Origin: Methylobacterium planeticum
GTDB lineage: Bacteria; Pseudomonadota; Alphaproteobacteria; Rhizobiales; Beijerinckiaceae
Direction: 5' to 3'
Assembly: GCF_008806345.1 (NCBI RefSeq)
Contig: NZ_VZZJ01000004.1
Coordinates: 62,001-126,000, forward strand
DNA length: 64,000 nt
The position numbers and the translations under genes were made by a program. Within the stretch, counting starts at the first letter, position 1, and every line of letters begins with the position of its first letter. Below the pieces are notes generated by a model. That model searched no databases. It was not told the origin of the DNA and saw only the letters and a list, made by a program, of their open reading frames with translations. This document shows positions 36,230 through 45,219 of this stretch, piece after piece.

Positions 36230-36876
36230 GCTACCTCGCACCGGGTTCGCCCGAGAACGTCGCCCTCGCCCAGCACGTGAACGGCCGGTTGCGGGCGGAA
36301 TCGCGCATCGTCGCGGCCCGGGCCTTCCTGTTCCGCGCCATCGGGGCGGGCGCCTTCGCGGCGCTCGCGGGGATCGGGATCGGGGCGGCGGCCTACGGCT
36401 ACGCCTACATGAACCAGTTCGACTCGGCGGCGGAGCGCATCGCGAGCGCGATGCAGGCGGCCCTCTCCGACGTGACCCTGAAGACGAAGGGCGAGGTGAC
36501 CCTGACGGACAACACCCTGAAGCTCGAAGGCCTGCCCAAGGCCGGCGGCGGCGTGCCCTCGCCGACGCAGGCGCAGCTCGGCCAGGATGCGGTCCCGGCC
36601 TCGAAGGCGCCGGTGAACACCACCTTCACGGTGTTCAAGCAGGTCCCCTACATGGACGGGCAGATCGTCTCGGGCTGGAATTTCCGGGCGAACGAGGAGA
36701 AGCCCTTCCAGCAGTACTGCTACTTCTCCCGGCGCTCGAACGAGCCGAAGGGGCAGGTCGAGATCAAGATCGACCTCGCGATGGACGGCAAGGTCCTGCC
36801 GCAGCCCGTGAAGTCCGACGTGAATCTCGGGATCCTGGCCAGCAACTGCGTCTGGTTCGAAGGCAAGGCGCTCTGA
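36226..36876 (+). CDS. Unrecognised single-pass membrane protein, partner of the preceding gene
   Basis: The 216-residue protein has a soluble N terminus, one transmembrane helix (about 36-60, AIGAGAFAALAGIGIGAAAYGYAYM) and a C-terminal domain of about 150 residues. That domain holds two cysteines (QYCYFSRR and SNCVWFEG), which could form a disulfide if periplasmic. The start codon overlaps the previous stop in ATGA. I do not recognise the family. A membrane complex formed by the two products is the simplest inference. Confidence 0.76.
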   Translation: MSYLAPGSPENVALAQHVNGRLRAESRIVAARAFLFRAIGAGAFAALAGIGIGAAAYGYAYMNQFDSAAERIASAMQAALSDVTLKTKGEVTLTDNTLKLEGLPKAGGGVPSPTQAQLGQDAVPASKAPVNTTFTVFKQVPYMDGQIVSGWNFRANEEKPFQQYCYFSRRSNEPKGQVEIKIDLAMDGKVLPQPVKSDVNLGILASNCVWFEGKAL

Positions 36877-36991
36877 GGCGCTCCGGTGCCCGTCGGGCGC
36901 GCCGGCACCGCCCTCGGGTGGCCGGCACCGCCTTGCGGGCGGGGCCGGTGCCGCGTAACCCGGCGGCTTGACCGACCACATCGAGAGGCCG

Positions 36992-37843
<852 letters not shown>

Positions 37844-37912
37844 CCCCGCGGGCCGGAGCCCCGCGAAGGCGCGACGCCACGACACCCGAGCCGCCCCCGC
37901 CGAGGTCTGCCC

Positions 37913-38482
37913 ATGCGACGCCTGATCCTGCTGCGGCACGCGAAATCCGACCGGCCCGCCGGCGTGGCGGATCTCGAGCGGCCGCTGAACCCGCGGGGCC
38001 GGGAGGCCGCGCCGCGCATGGGCGCCTACCTGGCGGCGGAGGGCCTCGTGCCCGATCACGTCGTGGTGTCGCCCGCGCGCCGGACCCGGGAGACCTGGGA
38101 CCTCGTCGAGGGCGCGCTCGGGGCGATCCCGCACGCGAGCGTCGATGCCGTCTACGAGGCGCCCGCCTCGGCGCTGCACCGCGTCCTGCGCGAGACGCCG
38201 GCGGAGGCCCGGAGCCTGCTCCTCGTCGGGCACAATCCCGGCCTGCAGGACCTCGCCCTGAAGCTGGTGCGCAGCGGCCCGCGCGAGGCGATGGCGCGTT
38301 TGCGGACGGGGTTCCCGACCGCAGCCCTGGCGGTGATCGATTTCGAGGCGGCGGCCTGGTCGGAGATCGGCTGGGGCGAGGGCCGCCTCGAGCGCTTCGT
38401 GACGCCGAAGGACCTCGGGGACAGGGATTCCGGGGGCCAGGATTCCGGGGGCCAGGATTCCGGAGGCGACGACGCGACCTGA
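37913..38482 (+). CDS. SixA-like histidine phosphatase
   Basis: The 189-residue protein belongs to the histidine phosphatase superfamily: LLRHAKS with the catalytic His9, VSPARRTRETW, and the second His in VGHNPGLQD (about 107). SixA removes phosphate from Hpt domains of phosphorelays, which is notable since two stand-alone Hpt proteins lie in this window. The C terminus carries a short repeat DSGGQDSGGQDSGGDD absent from the core family, encoded by 15-bp DNA repeats. The substrate is unproven. Confidence 0.88.
   Translation: MRRLILLRHAKSDRPAGVADLERPLNPRGREAAPRMGAYLAAEGLVPDHVVVSPARRTRETWDLVEGALGAIPHASVDAVYEAPASALHRVLRETPAEARSLLLVGHNPGLQDLALKLVRSGPREAMARLRTGFPTAALAVIDFEAAAWSEIGWGEGRLERFVTPKDLGDRDSGGQDSGGQDSGGDDAT
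38425..38470. repeat. 15-bp tandem repeats at the 3' end of the sixA-like gene
   Basis: About three copies of GATTCCGGGGGCCAG run in frame and encode the DSGGQ repeats. The units are nearly identical, which suggests recent slippage expansion at the very end of the gene. Confidence 0.85.
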
Positions 38483-38486
38483 GGCC

Positions 38487-39479
<993 letters not shown>

Positions 39480-39537
39480 CGGCAGGATGAGCTCAAGAGG
39501 ACATCAAAAATTTCGCGGATTCGGCAGCATTCGAGGT

Positions 39538-39566
39538 CTTGCGAGCCCGCGGAGCCGCACCGATAT
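39538..39566 (+). promoter_or_regulatory. Probable RpoH (heat-shock) promoter of hsp20
   Basis: CTTGCG at 39538-39543 and CGATAT at 39561-39566 are separated by 17 bp. This fits the CTTG...CTATAT pattern of alphaproteobacterial sigma-32 promoters with one mismatch in each part. A transcript starting near 39573 would begin directly at the first hairpin of the thermometer. Confidence 0.5.
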
Positions 39567-39573
39567 CCAGACT

Positions 39574-39659
39574 GTGCCGGCCATCAGGCGGCACGAGACT
39601 GGTCCGGCCTCGCGGCGGACCTTGTAACAAAGCATGTTGCTTCTTGCGGAGAATATGTC
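39574..39659 (+). ncRNA. ROSE-type RNA thermometer (5' leader of hsp20)
   Basis: Three hairpins precede the start codon: GTGCCG/CGGCAC (39574-39594), GGTCCG/CGGACC (39601-39621), and a third at 39633-39657 that contains the ribosome site. In the last, CAUGUU, a bulged G and CUUC pair with GGAG and AAUAUG across a UUGC loop. The single bulged G opposite the Shine-Dalgarno strand and the UUGCU word are hallmarks of ROSE elements. Heat melts the hairpin and frees GGAG (39648-39651) for translation of hsp20. Confidence 0.85.
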
Positions 39660-40133
39660 ATGCGTCAGTTCGATCTTGCTCCCCTCTATCGGTCCACTGT
39701 CGGGTTCGACCGCCTGTTCTCGGCACTCGACCAGTACGTGAGCGCCGACACGGTCCCGAGCTACCCGCCCTACAACATCGAGCGCACCGGCGAGAACGCC
39801 TACCGGATCACGGTCGCGGTCGCCGGCTTCACGGACGCCGATCTCTCGATCGAGGTCAAGGAGAATGCGCTGACCCTGAAGGGCGAGCGCAAGGCGGAAG
39901 CGGCCAAGCGCGTCGAGTTCCTGCACCAGGGCATCGCGGCCCGCAGCTTCGAGCGCCGGTTCCAGCTCGCCGACTACGTCCAGGTGACGGGTGCGGTGCT
40001 GGAGAACGGCCTCCTCCACATCGATCTCGTGCGCGAGATTCCGGAGGCCAAGAAGCCGCGCCAGATCCAGATCGCGCATGGCCGCGCCGCCGAGGCGCCC
40101 GCGATCGAGGGTTCGGTGCAGCAGGCGGCGTAA
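39660..40133 (+). CDS. Small heat-shock protein Hsp20 (IbpA family)
   Basis: The 157-residue chaperone starts MRQFDLAPLYRSTVGFDRLF, the typical N terminus of Rhizobiales Hsp20 proteins. Its alpha-crystallin domain covers about 32-125 (YNIERTGENAYRITVAVAGF; VKENALTLKGERK; FERRFQLAD), and the ENGLLHIDL segment lies near the end. It binds unfolding proteins under heat. Control is by a ROSE RNA thermometer in the leader and a probable RpoH promoter. The upstream open frame is not translated. A strong terminator follows. Confidence 0.95.
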   Translation: MRQFDLAPLYRSTVGFDRLFSALDQYVSADTVPSYPPYNIERTGENAYRITVAVAGFTDADLSIEVKENALTLKGERKAEAAKRVEFLHQGIAARSFERRFQLADYVQVTGAVLENGLLHIDLVREIPEAKKPRQIQIAHGRAAEAPAIEGSVQQAA

Positions 40134-40161
40134 GCCGAGGCCGTCACGGCGAGAGCGCGCG

Positions 40162-40189
40162 CGCCCCGGTCCACGACCGGGGCGTTTTT
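40162..40189 (+). terminator. Terminator after hsp20
   Basis: A perfect 10-bp stem (CGCCCCGGTC / GACCGGGGCG) closes a 3-base loop, followed by five T residues. It is 28 bp after the stop codon and sits just before the convergent secreted-protein gene. Confidence 0.9.
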
Positions 40190-40195
40190 GCGCGA

Positions 40196-40492
40196 TCAAT
40201 TGTCGCCGAGCCAGTCGTCGGCGCTCGGCTCGTAGCAGGTGTAGCCGATGAAGCAGCGCGGATCCGTGCGGGTCGGCGCGAAGGCCGCGCGGGTGAACTC
40301 GGTCGGCTCGCAGAAATTCCGGTCGCGTACGAAGCGGTCGTAGGTCGGCCCGCCGGTGCCGAGCACGATCGCGCCGGCGCGGACCACGAGGCTCCGGGCC
40401 TGCTGGCAGGTGAGGTCGGGCGTCGACGGGCGCTGGGCCTGCGCGGGCTGGGCGGCGAGCACGGTCAGAAGGGCGAGGGCGGCGGGCTTCAT
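40196..40492 (-). CDS. Small secreted cysteine-containing protein
   Basis: The 98-residue product begins with a signal peptide (MKPAALALLTVLAAQPAQA) and the mature part has four cysteines (DLTCQQA, NFCEP, DPRCFIG, YTCYEP). These probably form two disulfides in the periplasm. The pattern TCQQARSLVVRAGAIVLGTGG looks like a conserved small Rhizobiales family with no known role. The ATG at 40492 is chosen because it begins the signal peptide. It is transcribed toward the hsp20 terminator. Confidence 0.8.
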   Translation of the reverse strand: MKPAALALLTVLAAQPAQAQRPSTPDLTCQQARSLVVRAGAIVLGTGGPTYDRFVRDRNFCEPTEFTRAAFAPTRTDPRCFIGYTCYEPSADDWLGDN

Positions 40493-40562
40493 CGGCGGAT
40501 CCAGTCGGAAAATCACGACCGGACAACGCCTTGACGGGCGCCACGGGTCCCCCCGCGATGTC

Positions 40563-41012
40563 CTAGAGATCGCCGAAGACGAGCTGGCCCTGGCTGCCCT
40601 GGCGCCGCGGGGTCGCGGCTGCCTTGTCCTTCCTGGCGGCCGGCTTGGCGGCACGCGCGGTCTTGCGCGGCTTCGGGTCGCCGCGCAGCCGCGCCAGCGC
40701 CCTGTCGCGCGCGACCGCTTCGGGGGCGTGCGGATCGTCGCTCAGCCACTTGCCGCGCTTGATCACCTCGTTCACCCGGCCCTGGTTCACCCCGACCTTG
40801 AAGGCGATCTCCTGCTGGGTCATGCCGGTCGAGGCGTGCAGGTCGAGGATGGCGCGCGCGAGTTCGGGGGTCATCTTCTGGCCCGTGAGGCGGCGGGCGG
40901 GCTTAACCGTGCGGGTGGCGCGGTCGCGCTCGCGCAGGCGCTCCAGGAGAGCGAGCGCCATGTTCATGCCGTGCTCGCGCAGGGCCTCCTCGAATTCCTT
41001 CAGCGTCGCCAT
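40563..41012 (-). CDS. HTH-containing hypothetical protein
   Basis: The 149-residue protein has an N-terminal helix (ATLKEFEEALREHGM), a helix-turn-helix core at about 55-85 (ARAILDLHASTGMTQQEIAFKVGV followed by NQGRVNEVIKRGKWL) and a basic Lys/Ala/Arg tail. It is probably DNA-binding. The family is unrecognised. GAGGA nine bases before the ATG at 41012 supports the start. Confidence 0.78.
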   Translation of the reverse strand: MATLKEFEEALREHGMNMALALLERLRERDRATRTVKPARRLTGQKMTPELARAILDLHASTGMTQQEIAFKVGVNQGRVNEVIKRGKWLSDDPHAPEAVARDRALARLRGDPKPRKTARAAKPAARKDKAAATPRRQGSQGQLVFGDL

Positions 41013-41181
41013 CGGCGTATGTCCTCGCGCGGGGACCGGACCCGAAGCCCGGAACAAGTCATGAACGATCCCGACGCTCGCGGGTTGCGCCGGGGCGCAG
41101 CGCGATGGTGGATCCTGGGCCTCGCCCCTGACAACCCGCCGCCCGCCCCGTCCACCGCTAAATCCGGACGCGCTTCTCAAT

Positions 41182-41220
41182 CCGGACGCGCTTGCCGGAC
41201 GCGCTTGCCGGACGCGCTTG
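41182..41220. repeat. Three 13-bp tandem repeats upstream of the Kdo hydroxylase gene
   Basis: CCGGACGCGCTTG occurs three times in direct contact (41182-41220), and a fourth related unit lies at 41164-41175. The cluster ends about 60 bp before the kdoO-like start, within its 269-bp leader, and has no protein-coding meaning there. Confidence 0.9.
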
Positions 41221-41281
41221 GCAGGGCCCCGGCCCCTCGGCTACACCCGCGCGCCGAACCTCGGCTCGAGGATGCCGCCGC

Positions 41282-42148
41282 ATGATCAGCCCGATCGTCA
41301 CCGTCCCCCGCGCGGGCCCCGCGCCCGGCGCGTCCTCCCTGGTGGAGGCGCTGGAAGGCGGCGCCGTGCTGATGTTCCCCGATCTCGACTTCCCCTTCAG
41401 CCCCTTCGAGGAGCGCTTCGTCGAGCGCCCCTTCGCGGACGGCAAGGCCAAGAACGTGAACATCCGGGGCGCGGGCGCCGAGATCCGGGGCGCGGCGGGC
41501 ACGCCCGAGGAGCGGGAGGCCCTGCGCCAGCTGCTGATCCGCTACCGCACCTTCGCGCAGGACCTGATCGACCGGCACCTGCCGGCCTATACGGGCAAGA
41601 TCGCGCTCGCCGGCACCTCCTACCGGCCCTTCGACGTCGACCGGCGCAAGCTCAGCTGGCGGCGCGACGACACCCGGCTGCACGTCGACGCCTTCCCGTC
41701 GAACCCGATCGGCGAGAAGCGCATCCTGCGGGTGTTCCGCAACATCAACCCGGACGGCCAGCCGCGCCACTGGCGGGTCGGCGAGGATTTCGGCTCGATG
41801 GCCGACAGGTTCCTGGGGCGGCTGCCCGGCTACTCGCCGCTCTCGGCGAGGCTCCTGGCGGCCCTGCGCATCACCAAGGCGCGCCGCTCCGAGTACGACC
41901 ACCTGATGCTGCACCTCCACGACGCCCTGAAGCAGGACACGGCCTACCAGCAGAGCGCCCCCCAGGCCGACGTGCGTTTCGCGCCGGGCCAGACCTGGGT
42001 GACCTTCTCCGACCTCGTCATGCACGGCGCCATGGGCGGCCGCTACATGCTGGAGCAGACCGCCTACCTTCCGGTCGAGAGCCAGGCCGACCCCCGCAAG
42101 AGCCCGCAGCGCATCCTCGCGGCCAAGCTCGGCCGCCCCCTGCAGTAG
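41282..42148 (+). CDS. kdoO: Kdo 3-hydroxylase (Fe(II)/2-oxoglutarate dioxygenase) KdoO-like
   Basis: The 288-residue protein matches KdoO, which hydroxylates the outer Kdo sugar of lipopolysaccharide. Key segments are HVDAFPSNP (His134/Asp136, the HxD half of the facial triad), RILRVFRNINPDG, PRHWRVGEDF and a distal His in SDLVMHGAMGG (His248). The reaction uses 2-oxoglutarate and oxygen, probably at the inner face of the membrane. The ATG at 41282 is chosen; the upstream frame is low-complexity. The next gene follows by 30 bp. Confidence 0.87.
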   Translation: MISPIVTVPRAGPAPGASSLVEALEGGAVLMFPDLDFPFSPFEERFVERPFADGKAKNVNIRGAGAEIRGAAGTPEEREALRQLLIRYRTFAQDLIDRHLPAYTGKIALAGTSYRPFDVDRRKLSWRRDDTRLHVDAFPSNPIGEKRILRVFRNINPDGQPRHWRVGEDFGSMADRFLGRLPGYSPLSARLLAALRITKARRSEYDHLMLHLHDALKQDTAYQQSAPQADVRFAPGQTWVTFSDLVMHGAMGGRYMLEQTAYLPVESQADPRKSPQRILAAKLGRPLQ

Positions 42149-42178
42149 CCCCCTCAGATTCCGGTGAAGGACAATCCG

Positions 42179-42478
42179 ATGATCCTCGAAATCGCACAGA
42201 TCGACGTCAAGCCCGGCTCCGAGGCCGCGTTCGAGGCCGGGATCGCCAAGGCGGCACCGATCTTCCAGGCCGCCGAGGGCTGCCGCTCCTTCGCCCTGCG
42301 CCGCTCCGTCGAGAAGCCGCAGCGCTACCGCCTGCTGATCGAGTGGGAGACCCTGGAGGCGCATACCCGGGACTTCACCGGGTCCCAGGCCTGGCAGGAT
42401 TACCGCGCCATGGTCTCCCCCTATTTCGAGGCGCCCCCGAGCGTCGAGCACACCGAGCTGACCCTCCGGGCCTTCTAG
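42179..42478 (+). CDS. Antibiotic biosynthesis monooxygenase (ABM) family protein
   Basis: The 99-residue protein is a dimeric ferredoxin-like alpha/beta barrel of the ABM group: ILEIAQIDVKPGSEAAFEAG, RSFALRRSVEKPQRYRLLIEWETLEAHT, and a C-terminal strand. Members act as small monooxygenases, heme-degrading or putative quinol-metabolism proteins. Function cannot be fixed from sequence. GAAGGA eight bases upstream supports the ATG at 42179. It may form a short operon with the Kdo hydroxylase. Confidence 0.86.
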   Translation: MILEIAQIDVKPGSEAAFEAGIAKAAPIFQAAEGCRSFALRRSVEKPQRYRLLIEWETLEAHTRDFTGSQAWQDYRAMVSPYFEAPPSVEHTELTLRAF

Positions 42479-42632
42479 GTCCGGGCCCGGACGCTTCCGG
42501 TCCTCGGCGGGCCGCGGGCCTTCCCGGCGCCCCGGCCCCGTGCTGTGATGCCGGTCCCGCGGCGTCCGGGACGGCCCCGGTCCGGGCCCGCGCGGGCCGG
42601 AGCCCGGCCTCGGCGGGGCGGGGAGGCGCGCG

Positions 42633-43013
42633 ATGGGCGATCAGGCGATTCGGGCGGCCCTCGACCGGCACTGGGCGGCCTCCGACGCGAACGACCTCGA
42701 GGCGGAGCACCGGATCTACCGGGAGGACGCGGTGCTCGAATACCCGCAATCGGGCGAGCGCATCCGGGGCCGGCGGGGGATCCAGTGGTCCCGCGCCGCG
42801 CAGCCGAACCGGAAGCGCTTCGCGGTGCGGCGGATCACCGGCGCGGGCGATCTCTGGGTCACCGAATACGTCCTGACCTATGACGGCCGGCCGTCCTACA
42901 CGGTCAGCATCATGGAGTTCCGCGACGGGCAGGTCGCCCGCGAGACCCAGTATTTCGGCGACCCGTTCGAGCCGGGCCCCTCGCGGGCGCAATGGGTCGA
43001 GCCGATCGCCTGA
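42633..43013 (+). CDS. NTF2/SnoaL-like protein
   Basis: The 126-residue protein has the cone-shaped NTF2 fold signature: an initial helix (ALDRHWAASDANDLEAEHRIYREDAVLEYPQ split over helix and strand), RRGIQWSRA, and late beta strands EYVLTYDGRPSYTVSIMEFRDGQ and ARETQYFGDPF. Relatives are isomerases, dehydratases or unknown. GGGAGG lies about six bases before the ATG. It stands alone between the ABM gene and hemC. Confidence 0.84.
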   Translation: MGDQAIRAALDRHWAASDANDLEAEHRIYREDAVLEYPQSGERIRGRRGIQWSRAAQPNRKRFAVRRITGAGDLWVTEYVLTYDGRPSYTVSIMEFRDGQVARETQYFGDPFEPGPSRAQWVEPIA

Positions 43014-43126
43014 GGCCGGACCGCCCGGCCCGCGCGGGCACCGGCACGGGCTCGCCCCGGTCGAGTGACAGGCGCGCGGGGGTCGGCTAGGAGGGCAGTC
43101 CCCCCTGCAGGACGCCGCCGCCTCCC

Positions 43127-44050
43127 ATGATCCAGCGCCCCCTCCGCATCGGAACCCGCGGCAGCCCGATGGCTCTCGCGCAGACCGGCATGGTCCGGGA
43201 CAAGATCGTCGCGGCCAATCCCGGGCTCGAGACCGAGATCGTGGTGATCACCACGGTGGCGGACAAGATCCTCGACCGGCCGCTCTCCGAGATCGGCGGC
43301 AAGGGCCTGTTCACCAAGGAGCTGGAGCAGGCCCTCTACGCCGACCAGATCGACGTGGCGGTCCACTCGATGAAGGACGTCGAGACCTGGCTGCCGGACG
43401 GGCTCGTGATCGCCTGCATCCTGGAGCGGGACGATCCCCGCGACGCCTTCCTGGCGATGGAGGCCCGGGGCTTCGCGGACCTTCCGGCGGGGGCCCGGGT
43501 CGGCACCTCCTCGCTCCGGCGCGGCGCGCAGGTGCTGATGCGCCGGCCCGACCTGCGCATCGTGCCCCTGCGCGGCAACGCCAACACCCGGATGCGCAAG
43601 CTCGAGGAGGGCGCCTGCGACGCCACCCTGCTGGCGCTCGCGGGGCTCGAGCGCCTCGGCCTGACCGCCATGGCCAAGAGCGTGCTCTCCGTCGACGAGA
43701 TGCTGCCCGCGGTGGCGCAGGGCGCCCTCGGGATCGAGTGCCGCGAGGCCGACGCGGATGTGCGCGCGCTCCTCGCCCCGATCGCCTGCGCCCGCACCAC
43801 CACGGCGATCGCGGCCGAGCGGGCGCTTCTGGCCGAGCTCGACGGCTCCTGCCGCACCCCGATCGCCGCCCTGGCGCGGATCGAGGGGGACAGCCTGCAC
43901 CTCGACGGCCTGCTCTTCCTGCCCGACGGCAGCGCCCACTGGGCCGCCTCCCGCGGCGGCGCGGCGCGCGACGCCGAGGCCCTCGGCCGCGAGGCCGGCG
44001 CCGAGCTGAAGCGCGCGGCGGGCGACACCTACGCCCGCCACCTCCAATAG
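43127..44050 (+). CDS. hemC: Porphobilinogen deaminase HemC
   Basis: HemC polymerises four porphobilinogens to hydroxymethylbilane for heme, cobalamin and chlorophyll synthesis. The 307-residue product starts LRIGTRGSPMALAQ, has GGKGLFTKELE, AVHSMKD and GTSSLRRGAQ, and attaches its dipyrromethane cofactor to Cys242 in GSCRTP. The start at ATG 43127 is the usual one, although its ribosome site is weak. hemD, which often follows, is absent. The GSCFA gene converges instead. Confidence 0.97.
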   Translation: MIQRPLRIGTRGSPMALAQTGMVRDKIVAANPGLETEIVVITTVADKILDRPLSEIGGKGLFTKELEQALYADQIDVAVHSMKDVETWLPDGLVIACILERDDPRDAFLAMEARGFADLPAGARVGTSSLRRGAQVLMRRPDLRIVPLRGNANTRMRKLEEGACDATLLALAGLERLGLTAMAKSVLSVDEMLPAVAQGALGIECREADADVRALLAPIACARTTTAIAAERALLAELDGSCRTPIAALARIEGDSLHLDGLLFLPDGSAHWAASRGGAARDAEALGREAGAELKRAAGDTYARHLQ

Positions 44051-44111
44051 GGGCGCGACGCCGCCCGGCGCCGGGCGGGATCCCGCCGGACCCCGCGCCG
44101 GCGGCCCGGCC

Positions 44112-45179
44112 TCAGGCCAGGCTGCGCTCGATCTGCTCCTCGTCGCAGATCACGCCGGCGGTGCCCTCGAACTCGGCGGAGATGTCGGCGGCCGCCCGTG
44201 CCGGGGCGGGGCCCGCGGCGTCCCGCGAGAAGGTGTTGAGGAAGGCGCGCATGACGTGGCGGACGCCCGCATCCGTCACCGTGCGCTGGTCCTCGTTGTA
44301 GTAGCGCCCGGCATTCACGTTCGTGGTCACGAGGTCGTAGGACGGGAAATAGACGAGGCGCGGGTCGTCGATGCCGCAGACCTCGCCGGCCGCGGCCCGC
44401 AGCACGGATTTCGAGTAGCTGTTCGAGACCATCACGTGCCGGTCGAGATAGGTCGCGATCATCGGCACCGGCGAGACCGTCAGGATGACGCGCGCCCCCG
44501 GGTTCACCCCCCAGAGCCGGTCGAGGAAGCCGCGCAGGTCCGCCGCGACCTCGCCCGCGCCGGCGTTGACGAAGTCGTACTGCGCGGGGTCGTAGGTGCC
44601 CCCCGCCACCCCCGGGGCCAGGGGGAGGGCGGCGCCGTCGGCGCGCCAGCGGAAACCCTCGGTGAGGCCGAGGGTGATGACGAAGACGTCGAGGGTCTCG
44701 AACAGGCGCCGCACCTCGGCGAAATGGGCCGCGCGGGCCGCCTCGATCGCCGCGACGCTGTCGAAGCCCTCCGGCTCGATCGTCGGGCGGAACGGGTCGA
44801 CGAGGCGGCCGTCCGGCCGCTCCCAGGCGGTCAGCTCCGGGGTGAAGCGGCCATAGGCCCGGTCGAAGAGCTGGATGAACTGCCGGGCGTAGTAGAGATT
44901 GCCGTAGCGGGCCGAGAAGGTGCCGAACTGCCGCCCCTGCGCCTCCGCCGGGCCGGTGCCGGCCGGCGCCGCCTCGGTGACGTAGTAATTGTAGCCCGCC
45001 TCCCGCAGGGCCTCGGCGACGCGCTGGGCGAAGCAGGAGCCCGCGGTGGCGACCCGGTCCGCCCGGCTGATCGCGAAGGTGTCGCGCGGGCTCGGGTCGA
45101 GGGCGAAGGGGGGCACGTTCGTCACCGCCTTGCGCCAGAACTGCCCGGCCGGTAGATCGCTGTAGGGATTCAACGCCAT
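44112..45179 (-). CDS. GSCFA-domain protein
   Basis: The 355-residue protein carries the namesake GSCFA motif at 47-51 within an SGNH-like fold, followed by YNLYYARQFIQL-like GNLYYARQFIQL and VFVITLGLTEGFRW. VSPVPMIATYLDRHVMVSNSYSKS with a probable catalytic His completes it. GSCFA proteins are predicted esterases/acyltransferases of surface-polysaccharide biosynthesis. The ATG at 45179 has AAGGG six bases upstream. It diverges from a WcbI-like gene, a repeated genomic association that hints at a common pathway. Confidence 0.88.
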   Translation of the reverse strand: MALNPYSDLPAGQFWRKAVTNVPPFALDPSPRDTFAISRADRVATAGSCFAQRVAEALREAGYNYYVTEAAPAGTGPAEAQGRQFGTFSARYGNLYYARQFIQLFDRAYGRFTPELTAWERPDGRLVDPFRPTIEPEGFDSVAAIEAARAAHFAEVRRLFETLDVFVITLGLTEGFRWRADGAALPLAPGVAGGTYDPAQYDFVNAGAGEVAADLRGFLDRLWGVNPGARVILTVSPVPMIATYLDRHVMVSNSYSKSVLRAAAGEVCGIDDPRLVYFPSYDLVTTNVNAGRYYNEDQRTVTDAGVRHVMRAFLNTFSRDAAGPAPARAAADISAEFEGTAGVICDEEQIERSLA

Positions 45180-45219
45180 TTCCGACCCTTCTCCACACCG
45201 TTTCGCGAGGCCCGCAACC

